Shown one piece after another: positions 1-6,062 of a stretch of 8,059 bases of DNA. How positions within the stretch are numbered: the stretch's first letter is position 1; the number at the start of each line of letters is the position of its first letter. Made by a program: the position numbers and the translations under genes. The notes below the pieces were generated by a model. The model saw only the letters and a program-made list of their open reading frames with translations, made no database searches and was not told the DNA's origin. Origin of the DNA: Acidimicrobiales bacterium (GTDB lineage Bacteria; Actinomycetota; Acidimicrobiia; Acidimicrobiales; RAAP-2); contig JADGOK010000023.1 in the NCBI GenBank assembly GCA_017882985.1, positions 1-8,059 of the forward strand. The letters are read 5' to 3'.

Positions 1-750
1 TACTGGGACGGACTGACCACGCAATGGATTGGACCGTCGACGTGGTGGCAGGCACTGCACAACCCGACGATGTGGCGGGCGCTCGAGAATAACGCCCTGC
101 TTCTGCTGTCGGTTCCCTTCGCGCTGGCCATACCCCTGGCCGTCGCGGTCATGCTGCACCAGCGGGTCGCCGGCTGGAAGGTCTTTCGTTCCATCTACTT
201 CCTGCCGACCGCGATTTCGTGGGTCGTCATCGGTCTCGTCGCCGAGCACTTCTTCGCGTACTCGGGAACGCTCAACTCGCTGTTGGGCCACGTCGGACTG
301 TCCAACGTCCATACCGACCTCCTCGGATCGGAATCAACGGCGTTGATCGCGTTGGGGATCACGTTCGTGTTCTCGACCATCGGCACCAACACAATGATCT
401 TCTTGACCGGTCTGGCAACCTTGGACACGAGCCTCGAAGAGGCCGCGAGGATTGACGGAGCCGGTTCGTGGCGCATCTTTCGCCACATCACGTTGCCCCA
501 CCTCAGTCGCTTCATCCAACTCGCGTTCGTCATGACGGTGATATCGGCGTTCTCCGCGCTCTTCAGTCTGATCTTTGTTATGACCGGAGGCGGACCCGGG
601 TACGCCACGACGACGATGGAGTTCCTCGTGTACCAGACGGGCTTCCAGCAGAGCCAGTTCGGCACGGCCGCTCTCTACGGGTTGATTCTCTTTCTCATCA
701 CCGCGGTCGTCGGCATCGTCCAGCTGCGGCTCATCCGGGCGAGCGACTGA
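1..750 (+). CDS. Sugar ABC transporter permease, MalF/UgpA-like (5' partial)
   Basis: This is an inner-membrane subunit of a carbohydrate importer (CUT1 type) that pairs with the next gene's product to form the translocation channel. The frame is open from base 1, so the true start lies to the left; 249 residues remain and roughly the first 50, including the first membrane helix, are probably missing. The visible start resembles the loop before helix 2 in MalF/UgpA proteins (WDGLTTQWIG, then NPTMWRALENN). The EAA loop that docks on the ATPase is canonical: EEAARIDGAG near fragment residues 146-155, followed by a conserved LP. The family motif MTGGGPGYATTTMEFLVYQ lies near residues 194-212. 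Several hydrophobic helices are evident. Its TGA stop overlaps the next ATG by one base, which suggests translational coupling. Family assignment is firm; the transported sugar cannot be read from the sequence. Confidence 0.93.
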   Translation, partial: YWDGLTTQWIGPSTWWQALHNPTMWRALENNALLLLSVPFALAIPLAVAVMLHQRVAGWKVFRSIYFLPTAISWVVIGLVAEHFFAYSGTLNSLLGHVGLSNVHTDLLGSESTALIALGITFVFSTIGTNTMIFLTGLATLDTSLEEAARIDGAGSWRIFRHITLPHLSRFIQLAFVMTVISAFSALFSLIFVMTGGGPGYATTTMEFLVYQTGFQQSQFGTAALYGLILFLITAVVGIVQLRLIRASD

Positions 751-1601
751 TGAGCGTGGTGAGCTCCCCGATGAGCGTGCGCGTGACGTCCTCGCGTCGT
801 CGCGTGGTCACTCGCACGGCGATCTTCTTCGCCATGGTCCTCATGGCGATCGTCATGCTGTACCCATTCTTCGTCATGTTGGTGACGAGCTTCAAGACCC
901 AGAACCAGTACCTGACGGGCCACGGAACGTCAACCCAGAGCTGGCGCCAGCTCGCTTCGACGTTGCCCGTTTATCAGCAGCTCCTCAACTCGACGATCGT
1001 GTGCACGGCGTCGATCGCGATCATCCTGGTCGTCGGGGTGATGGCCGGTTTCGCCTTCGCCAAACTGCAGTACCGCTTCGGCAACCTCGTCTTTCTGGGG
1101 ATGGTGAGCGCGATGATGGTGCCGCTCCAGGCGATCGTCATCCCCGAGTACGTCAACGTGGCCCGCTTCGGTCTCACCAACGGCTACCTCGGCGCCGTGC
1201 TCGTCTACGCCGCGCTCGGCACGCCTTTTTCGATCTTCCTGTTCACCACGTACTTTCGCCGCGTCCCCGACGAGCTCATCGAGGCCGGCATCGTCGACGG
1301 ACTGGGGTACTGGGGAGTCCTGTGGCGCCTCGCGCTGCCCATGGCGTTGCCCGCCATCGCCACGGTCACGGTGCTGCAGTTCATTCAGATCTGGGATGAT
1401 CTCCTGGTCGGTCTGTTGTTTCTGCAGAACCCCGCGGAACGTCCCATCACCGTCGGTCTGGCCGCGTTGGCGGCGGGACGAACGACGTCAATTCCCCAAT
1501 TGATGGCGGGCTCGTTGGTGTCGGCACTGCCGGCGATGATCGTGTATCTCGGATTCCAGCGGTTCCTCGTGCGAGGACTGACGCTCGGGATCGATCGATG
1601 A
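750..1601 (+). CDS. Sugar ABC transporter permease, MalG/UgpE-like
   Basis: This is the second membrane subunit of the CUT1-type importer, 283 aa, a normal length for MalG-like permeases. The ATG at 750 overlaps the previous stop (TGATG); no strong Shine-Dalgarno is visible there, so re-initiation is likely. Another in-frame ATG at 771 would remove seven residues. After a basic N-terminus (RRRVVTR), the first helix ends in the family-typical LYPFFVMLVTSFK (residues 37-49). Further hydrophobic segments lie near 82-104, 112-131, 145-167, 200-220 and 252-272. The EAA-type cytoplasmic loop is ELIEAGIVDGLGYWGVLWRL (175-194), followed by LPMALPA; it departs from strict EAA (EAG) but keeps the D-G spacing. 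The protein ends in RGLTLGIDR, close to the usual 'GLTxGAVKG' tail of MalG-like permeases. Function is confident, substrate unknown. Confidence 0.94.
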   Translation: MSVVSSPMSVRVTSSRRRVVTRTAIFFAMVLMAIVMLYPFFVMLVTSFKTQNQYLTGHGTSTQSWRQLASTLPVYQQLLNSTIVCTASIAIILVVGVMAGFAFAKLQYRFGNLVFLGMVSAMMVPLQAIVIPEYVNVARFGLTNGYLGAVLVYAALGTPFSIFLFTTYFRRVPDELIEAGIVDGLGYWGVLWRLALPMALPAIATVTVLQFIQIWDDLLVGLLFLQNPAERPITVGLAALAAGRTTSIPQLMAGSLVSALPAMIVYLGFQRFLVRGLTLGIDR

Positions 1602-1611
1602 GGATGAAGAT

Positions 1612-1620
1612 GAGGAGAGG
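1612..1620 (+). promoter_or_regulatory. Ribosome binding site for the ATPase gene
   Basis: GAGGAGAGG lies five bases before the GTG at 1626. It fixes that GTG as the start of the ATPase gene, whose reading frame matches the family from the second residue on. It sits in the only real gap (24 bases) inside the five-gene operon, so this gene is probably initiated independently and not by coupling. Confidence 0.8.
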
Positions 1621-1625
1621 TCCTA

Positions 1626-2795
1626 GTGGCTGAAATCGTGTTTGACCGGGTGGTCAAGGTCTACCCCGGTGGTACCAAAGCCGTGGAGGAACTGTCCCTG
1701 ACGGTCGCCGAAGGTGAGTTCATGGTCCTGGTGGGCCCGTCGGGCTGTGGCAAGACGACGGCGCTGCGAATGATTGCCGGCCTCGAGGAGATCACCGACG
1801 GGGTCATGTCGATCGGCGGCACGATCGTGAACAACGTGCTGCCCAAGGACCGCGACATTGCCATGGTCTTTCAGAACTACGCGCTCTACCCCCAGATGAC
1901 CGTCGCCCAAAACATGGGATTCGCGTTGAAGGTGCGCAAACTGCCCAAGGACGAAATTGATCGCCGGGTTCAAGAGGCCGCCAAGATCCTGCGCTTGACC
2001 GAGTACCTGGGCCGGCGCCCCAAGGCGCTGTCGGGCGGTCAGCGCCAGCGCGTCGCGATGGGGCGCGCCATCGTGCGCGAGCCCCAAGCTTTCCTGATGG
2101 ACGAGCCGCTCTCGAACCTCGACGCCCAGCTTCGCGTCGAGATGCGCACCGAGATCACGAGGATCCAGCGCCTGCTCGGCGTGGCGACGATCTACGTCAC
2201 CCACGACCAGACCGAAGCGATGACGATGGGCGATCGCGTGGCGGTGATGCGCGCCGGTGCGTTGCAACAGGTCGCCACCCCTCAGGATCTCTACGACCAC
2301 CCGGTCAACGAATTCGTCGCCGGGTTCATCGGTTCGCCGCCGATGAATCTCATCCTTGCCTCACTGCAGGACCAGGACGGCGAACTCGTCCTGCGCTTTG
2401 GCGACCAGAACGTGGTCGTGCCCGCGTCGTACCGGACGAGCCATCGACTGGCAGAGTTGATCGGCGCCCGGGTGGTCTTTGGTCTACGTCCCGAGGACCT
2501 CGAACTCGCCAGTGGCGAGGGCGGCGTGTTGCTCGAGGCGACCGTTGACCTGCGCGAGGCGCTCGGATCGGAGAAGCTGGCCTACCTCTCCTTTGGCGCC
2601 GACAGCGGGATCGTCGAGCAGGAGATACCTCGCGACGACGGGGTGCCGGTGCGGCGTCGATCGCGCGTCGTCGCGCGACTGGGCGCGCGCGCCGACGTGC
2701 ACGAGGGAGGAAGGGTCACCTTGCGTCTCAACGTTGATAACTTCCACTTCTTCGATCCCGAGACGGGCGCGTCGCTTCGCGCGGTTGCGTCGTGA
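1626..2795 (+). CDS. Sugar ABC transporter ATP-binding protein, MalK/UgpC/MsmX-like
   Basis: This is the cytoplasmic ATPase that powers the importer formed by the two upstream permeases. It has 389 aa and a GTG start with a strong ribosome binding site. All nucleotide-binding motifs are present: Walker A GPSGCGKTT (37-45), Q-loop Q83 in VFQNYALYP, ABC signature LSGGQ (135-139), Walker B AFLMDE (155-160) with catalytic E160, D-loop SNLD (163-166) and switch histidine H193 in YVTHDQTEA. The segment DLYDHPVNEFVAGFIGSPPMNL (about 221-242) leads into the C-terminal OB/TOBE region. That region carries FGLRPEDLEL (285-294), EALGSEKLAYLSF (311-323) and VDNFHFFDPETG (370-381), as in MalK/UgpC/MsmX. 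Such domains bind substrate-linked regulators in some relatives; whether this one does is unknown. Some relatives serve several importers, but the tight linkage suggests a dedicated subunit. Its last codons overlap the next gene by four bases (GTGA). Confidence 0.96.
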   Translation: MAEIVFDRVVKVYPGGTKAVEELSLTVAEGEFMVLVGPSGCGKTTALRMIAGLEEITDGVMSIGGTIVNNVLPKDRDIAMVFQNYALYPQMTVAQNMGFALKVRKLPKDEIDRRVQEAAKILRLTEYLGRRPKALSGGQRQRVAMGRAIVREPQAFLMDEPLSNLDAQLRVEMRTEITRIQRLLGVATIYVTHDQTEAMTMGDRVAVMRAGALQQVATPQDLYDHPVNEFVAGFIGSPPMNLILASLQDQDGELVLRFGDQNVVVPASYRTSHRLAELIGARVVFGLRPEDLELASGEGGVLLEATVDLREALGSEKLAYLSFGADSGIVEQEIPRDDGVPVRRRSRVVARLGARADVHEGGRVTLRLNVDNFHFFDPETGASLRAVAS

Positions 2796-3628
2796 ACCGC
2801 GCGCACCTGCCGGCGTCGCTCGACCTACGCGTGCTGGCCGAAGGTCTCGATCACGCCGAAGGAATCTGCTGGGACCCGACGCGACACTGTCTGTGGGCGG
2901 GGGGCGAAGCGGGGCAGATCTACCGGATCGAACTCGACGGCACGGTTGTCGTCGAAGAGGTCATCACGTGGGGCGTGCTGCTCGGCATCGCGTTGGACCA
3001 CGAGGGGACCCTGTACCTGTGCGACGTGGGTAATCACACCGTGTGGTCCTGGGTGCCCGGCGGCGCGCCGACGCGCTACGGCGACGAGATCAACTATCCG
3101 AACTACCCGGCCTTCGGCCCCGACGGGACACTGTACGTGTCCGATTCGGGATCGTTCGAGACGCCAAACGGATCGATCGTCGCCATCGGCGTCGACGGGG
3201 TCTCCTCTCGACTCGACGTCGCGCCGGTGGCCTTCGCCAACGGACTCGCGGTACGCGACGACTACCTCTACTACGTCGCGTCGGCGTTGCCCGGCGTGTG
3301 GCGCGTGGCGCTCGGCGGTGGGCAGAGCGAGTTGGTCACGATGCTCGAGCGTTGCGTGCCCGACGGCCTCGCCTTTGACGCGCAGGGCGCGCTCTACGTC
3401 TCGTGCTACCAACCCAACCAACTCTGGCGTCTCGATCAGACGGGGAAGTTGACCTGCCTGTTCGATGACTGGACGGGCGAGTACATCCTCTCGCCGACCA
3501 ACCTGGCCTTCTACGGCGAGCAACTCGACCGCGTCGCGTTGGCGTCACTGTGCGGACACGACCTGACGTCGATCTCGGTCGGCGTCGTGGGCGAGCCGGT
3601 GGGCCGATTCACCATGAAGGAGAAGTGA
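2792..3628 (+). CDS. SMP-30/gluconolactonase-like beta-propeller protein
   Basis: Likely a cytoplasmic aldonolactone hydrolase of the SMP-30/gluconolactonase/LRE family, which opens sugar lactones to sugar acids using a divalent metal. It has 278 aa, near the family's usual 280-300, and no signal peptide. The GTG start overlaps the previous stop (GTGA), implying translational coupling. Family-type motifs occur in order: HAEGICWD (21-28), GILxD-like GIALDHEGTLYLCD (65-78), NYPNYPAFGPDGTLYVSDSG (101-120), FANGLAV (148-154) and PDGLAFDAQGALYVS (190-204). By analogy with SMP-30, E23, N150 and D191 are the probable metal ligands, with N101 or N104 near the substrate. These are inferred from motif alignment by eye. 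Seven cysteines are present. Its final residues KEK are encoded by the Shine-Dalgarno of the next gene. Context between a sugar importer and a semialdehyde dehydrogenase supports a lactonase; the exact lactone is unknown. Confidence 0.87.
   Translation: MNRAHLPASLDLRVLAEGLDHAEGICWDPTRHCLWAGGEAGQIYRIELDGTVVVEEVITWGVLLGIALDHEGTLYLCDVGNHTVWSWVPGGAPTRYGDEINYPNYPAFGPDGTLYVSDSGSFETPNGSIVAIGVDGVSSRLDVAPVAFANGLAVRDDYLYYVASALPGVWRVALGGGQSELVTMLERCVPDGLAFDAQGALYVSCYQPNQLWRLDQTGKLTCLFDDWTGEYILSPTNLAFYGEQLDRVALASLCGHDLTSISVGVVGEPVGRFTMKEK
3617..3625 (+). promoter_or_regulatory. Ribosome binding site deciding the start of the aldehyde dehydrogenase gene
   Basis: AAGGAGAAG, with its AAGGAG core five bases before the ATG at 3628, marks that codon as the start. 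The reading frame stays open upstream to about 3550, but the upstream part lies inside the lactonase gene and has no family similarity. The site doubles as the last lysine/glutamate codons of the lactonase. Confidence 0.8.
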
Positions 3629-5148
3629 TGGACGAGGTCGTCAGCGTCAATCCCGTGAGCGGGGAGCGGCACCCCTCAGGGTTCTACGAATCGACGCTCG
3701 ACGAGGTCGCCGCCGCGGGCGAGGCGTCCGCCGCCGCCGCTGCGTGGCTGGCCGGGCAATCCCTGTCGTGGCGCGCAGACCTGCTCGATGCACTCGCGGC
3801 CTCGCTCGAGGCCGACGCCGAGACCATCATCGCCACCGCCGACGAGGAGACCGGTCTCGGCGTCGCCCGCCTGACCGGTGAACTTCGCCGGACCTGCTTT
3901 CAGTTCCGCTTCTTCGCGACCGTCGTGCGCGACGGGGGATTCCTCGAAGCGAGCGTCGATCACGCCTACGACTCGCCGATGGGGCCGCTGCCCGATCTAC
4001 GTCGCCAACTCGAGCCCCTCGGTCCGATCGGCGTCTTTGGCGCGTCGAACTTCCCGTTGGCGTTCTCGGTGCCCGGCGGCGACACGGCGTCGGCGCTCGC
4101 GGCGGGTTGCTCGGTCGTGATCAAGGCCCATCCGGCCCATCCCTTGACGTCGAAGGTCACCTTCGAGGCCCTGCAGCGCGCGGCACTCTCGTGTGGCGCC
4201 CCCGAGGCGACCGTCCAACTGCTCTTTGGTCTCGCCGCTGGCGTAGCGCTCGTCGAGGACCCCCACGTCACCGCGGTGGGGTTCACCGGTTCCTACCCGG
4301 CCGGTCGCGCGCTCTTTGAACGCGCGCAGTCGCGAGCCGATCCGATTCCCTTTTACGGCGAGTTGGGCAGCGTCAACCCACTGGTGGTGACGCCACTCGC
4401 CGCGAAGGCCCGCGCCCAGGCCTTGGGCGAAGGTCTGGTCGGTTCGGTCACGCTCGGCTCGGGTCAGTTCTGCACCAAACCCGGTCTGCTCTTCGTGCCG
4501 AGCGGACCCGAGGGCGACGCGGTGCTCGCGGCGGCGAAGGACGCGATGACCCACTTCGCGGGCGCGTCGATGCTCAGTGAGGCGATACGCGACCGCTTCG
4601 ACGACGGCGTCGCGCAACTGTTGTCGGTACCCGGTGTCGCGTTGGTCGCCCGCTCGGCCAACGCGGCGACCGCGTCGGGCGCCGAGGGCGTCCTCGTCGT
4701 CACCGACGTCGCCACCTTGCGAGGTGAACATCGCTCGGTGCTCGAGACCGAGTGCTTCGGCGCGCTCGCGATCCTCGTGCGCTACGCAGGAGAAGGCGAG
4801 TTGCTCGCGTCGCTCGAGTCTCTCGACCCGGCGCTGACGTTCACGCTCCTGGCCGAGGAGGGCGACCCGTACGGTCCGGCGCTGCTCGACGTCGGGCGAC
4901 GCAAAGCCGGCCGGGTGATCGTGAACGGCTTTCCCACCGGCGTGGGCGTGTCGTGGTCGATGCAGCACGGTGGCCCGTTGCCCGCCGCGACGTCGTCGCT
5001 GCACACGTCGGTCGGCGCGACGTCACTGCGGCGTTGGCTGCGACCCGTCTCGTACCAGTCGGTCCCCGACGAGTGGCTGCCCGCGTCGTTGCGCGAGGAC
5101 AATCCGCTCGGGATTCCGCGACGCGTCGATGGCGCTTTGGTGCTCTGA
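3628..5148 (+). CDS. Aldehyde dehydrogenase, 2-oxoglutarate-semialdehyde (2,5-dioxovalerate) dehydrogenase type
   Basis: Soluble NAD(P)+-dependent aldehyde dehydrogenase of 506 aa, most like the family that oxidises 2,5-dioxopentanoate to 2-oxoglutarate in the last step of non-phosphorylative pentose, glucarate and galactarate breakdown. ATG 3628 overlaps the previous stop (TGATG). Signature stretches are GVFGASNFPLAFSVPGGDTA (135-154) with active-site N141, VIKAHPAHP (164-172) with cofactor-site K166, GFTGS (218-222), YGELGSVNP (243-251) with general base E245, SGQFCTKPGL (278-287) with nucleophile C282, and ETECFG (373-378) with ribose-contacting E375. The 'KAHPAHP' and 'GQFCTKPG' forms are typical of this subgroup and differ from betaine-aldehyde or succinate-semialdehyde enzymes. 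No key residue is missing. Its place after an importer and a lactonase strongly supports sugar-acid catabolism. Specificity for 2,5-dioxopentanoate over another semialdehyde is an inference from family and context. Confidence 0.93.
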   Translation: MDEVVSVNPVSGERHPSGFYESTLDEVAAAGEASAAAAAWLAGQSLSWRADLLDALAASLEADAETIIATADEETGLGVARLTGELRRTCFQFRFFATVVRDGGFLEASVDHAYDSPMGPLPDLRRQLEPLGPIGVFGASNFPLAFSVPGGDTASALAAGCSVVIKAHPAHPLTSKVTFEALQRAALSCGAPEATVQLLFGLAAGVALVEDPHVTAVGFTGSYPAGRALFERAQSRADPIPFYGELGSVNPLVVTPLAAKARAQALGEGLVGSVTLGSGQFCTKPGLLFVPSGPEGDAVLAAAKDAMTHFAGASMLSEAIRDRFDDGVAQLLSVPGVALVARSANAATASGAEGVLVVTDVATLRGEHRSVLETECFGALAILVRYAGEGELLASLESLDPALTFTLLAEEGDPYGPALLDVGRRKAGRVIVNGFPTGVGVSWSMQHGGPLPAATSSLHTSVGATSLRRWLRPVSYQSVPDEWLPASLREDNPLGIPRRVDGALVL

Positions 5149-5163
5149 GTCGTTGTCGGACGG

Positions 5164-5194
5164 GCGCCGATCACGATCAGTGCCGTGACGGCGC
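5164..5194. terminator. Probable bidirectional terminator between convergent genes
   Basis: A hairpin is formed by GCGCCG-a-TCACG (5164-5175) and CGTGACGGCGC (5184-5194): 11 base pairs with one bulged A at 5170 and an 8-base loop. It sits 15 bases after the dehydrogenase stop and 8 bases after the stop of the minus-strand gene, so it could serve both. No run of T follows on either strand, which is common in high-GC actinobacteria but lowers certainty about the mechanism. Confidence 0.6.
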
Positions 5195-5202
5195 GGTCGA
5201 AC

Positions 5203-5649
5203 CTACGACAGGAACAGCTCGACGACCGGAATGACGCGGCTGGTCTTTGCTTCGTACTCGGCGAAACCGTGATAGCGCCCGGCCTGGATCGCGTAGACGC
5301 GGTTGCGCTCCTCGAGCGCGAGGGGAGTGGCCGTACCCGACAGTGTGGCGCTACCGATTTCGGCGCTGACGGCGGGGTTGGCGACGAGATTGCGGAACCA
5401 GTCCGGATCGGTGTCGGCACCGGACTTGGAGGCGAACACGAAGATTCGCTCACCCTCTTGGAGGTACATCATCGGGTTGACTCGATTGAGGCCCGACTTG
5501 GCGCCTTTGGTGTGCAGGAGCAGTACGGGCGCTCCTTCGAAGGGTCCGCCGACCTTTCCTTCATTGGCGCGAAACTCCTCAATGATCGTCGCGTTCCACG
5601 CGTTCGTGGCGTTCGCAGTGCTCTTCGCCACCGTGTCTTCGTTGCTCAT
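5203..5649 (-). CDS. F420/deazaflavin-dependent nitroreductase-family protein (Ddn-like)
   Basis: Small split-barrel protein of 148 aa in the family of the mycobacterial deazaflavin-dependent nitroreductase Ddn. Members bind reduced coenzyme F420 and reduce quinones or nitro compounds, often near the membrane; the physiological substrate here is unknown. The family pattern is clear: GKVGGPFEGAPVLLLHTKGAKSG (31-53, the F420-phosphate loop), NPMMYLQEGERIFVFASKSGADTDPDWFRNLVANP (59-92), VSAEIG (94-99) and the tail FAEYEAKTSRVIPVVEL (129-145). A start at 5682 would add eleven residues, but AAGGAG at 5660-5655 lies five bases before the ATG at 5649, so that start is chosen. It converges on the catabolic operon and diverges from the alcohol dehydrogenase gene, with no functional tie evident. 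F420 use implies an F420-making host, mostly actinobacteria. Confidence 0.92.
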   Translation of the reverse strand: MSNEDTVAKSTANATNAWNATIIEEFRANEGKVGGPFEGAPVLLLHTKGAKSGLNRVNPMMYLQEGERIFVFASKSGADTDPDWFRNLVANPAVSAEIGSATLSGTATPLALEERNRVYAIQAGRYHGFAEYEAKTSRVIPVVELFLS

Positions 5650-5867
5650 TCGCACTCCTTGGTCGTCTTGATCGGGGTTCATCGGTCCGGTGTGGATCGG
5701 GTGATGGGCAAGATCATTATGTGAACTGCGGAAATCCTAAAGGGGAGTTTCCACGTTCAATCGCGTGACAGTCGCCCCCACGACGACCCGGGTGTTGGAG
5801 CAGTGATGACGCGAACAAGCACTGATCAGGGTGACCTTCGAAGGCCGTCAGCGTTGCTCCTCGCCGT

Positions 5868-5899
5868 CTCGTGCGCTGAGCCGCGTGCAGTAGCACGAG
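5868..5899. repeat. Inverted repeat (7-bp stem, 18-base loop)
   Basis: CTCGTGC (5868-5874) is matched by GCACGAG (5893-5899), and the loop contains a further CTG/CAG pairing. It lies midway between the divergent genes. It could be a regulator site or an RNA hairpin in a leader transcript; nothing in the sequence decides between these, and chance is possible. Confidence 0.3.
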
Positions 5900-5926
5900 C
5901 TCTCGTCACACTGGGCCTGCGGACGA

Positions 5927-6004
5927 AGTGACTTTTGACCCGTCAACGTGAGCAATGCCGTGTTTACGCTCGTCAATGGAGAGCGGAGTGACTTCAACGG
6001 GTCA
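5927..6004. promoter_or_regulatory. Paired repeat sites 60 bases apart, candidate operators
   Basis: AGTGACTT occurs at 5927-5934 and again at 5987-5994, exactly 60 bases apart. Each copy is followed by the same core in opposite orientation: TGACCCGT at 5936-5943 and its reverse complement ACGGGTCA at 5997-6004. The first core is also a near-palindrome, TTGAC-CC-GTCAA (5935-5946). CGTCAA recurs at 5971-5976, 30 bases after the copy at 5941. Spacing in whole helical turns and a position 60-130 bases before the alcohol dehydrogenase start fit binding by a dimeric regulator. TTGACC at 5935 could also be a -35 element, but no good -10 follows at normal spacing. No regulator gene is in the window. 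Confidence 0.4.
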
Positions 6005-6050
6005 TTTCGGTTTCGCGACCGGCAGGAAGCTGCTCGAACTAGAGAAACTC

Positions 6051-6055
6051 AGGAG
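6051..6055 (+). promoter_or_regulatory. Ribosome binding site deciding the alcohol dehydrogenase start
   Basis: AGGAG lies seven bases before the ATG at 6063. The protein from 6063 begins MKALVYKGPG, the standard N-terminus of zinc-dependent medium-chain dehydrogenases. This argues against the earlier in-frame ATG at 5955, which would add 36 residues unlike the family. Confidence 0.82.
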
Positions 6056-6062
6056 ATTCGCC

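Larger units (their letters stand above)
5650..6062. other. Divergent intergenic region, 413 bases
   Basis: No gene is supported here. It separates the minus-strand Ddn-like gene from the plus-strand alcohol dehydrogenase and should hold both promoters. Base composition is visibly less GC-biased than in the genes. It contains a 10-base palindrome CCTTCGAAGG (5835-5844), a hairpin CTCGTGC/GCACGAG (5868-5899), a pair of related repeat sites (5927-5946 and 5987-6004), and the alcohol dehydrogenase ribosome binding site (6051-6055). A frame open upstream of the dehydrogenase begins with ATG at 5955, but its translation does not resemble the family before 6063. Confidence 0.7.

Noticed and set aside
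1623..2300. Minus-strand open frame (225 codons) opposite the ABC ATPase
   Set aside because: Histidine/arginine-rich low-information translation opposite an intact ATPase; a composition shadow.
2825..3523. Minus-strand open frame opposite the SMP-30-like gene
   Set aside because: No recognisable motif and full overlap with a conserved beta-propeller gene on the other strand.
3550..3627. Upstream in-frame extension of the aldehyde dehydrogenase
   Set aside because: It lies inside the lactonase gene and is arginine/glycine-rich; the ribosome binding site at 3617 points to ATG 3628.
3997..5004. Long minus-strand open frame (335 codons) opposite the aldehyde dehydrogenase gene
   Set aside because: Its translation is arginine/glycine/histidine-rich with no family motifs, and it lies wholly opposite a well-supported gene. 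Such antisense frames are expected from high-GC codon bias.
5185..5724. Plus-strand open frame overlapping the Ddn-like gene
   Set aside because: The minus strand carries clear F420-family motifs and a good ribosome binding site; this frame has neither.
5690..5760. Possible minus-strand promoter (CATAATGA with upstream TTAGGA) for the Ddn-like gene
   Set aside because: The spacing between the elements is short (about 15 bases) and the -35 match is poor, so it is not listed as a feature.
5955..6062. N-terminal extension of the alcohol dehydrogenase from ATG 5955
   Set aside because: The added 36 residues do not resemble the family, while AGGAG at 6051 and the standard MKALVY start at 6063 do.
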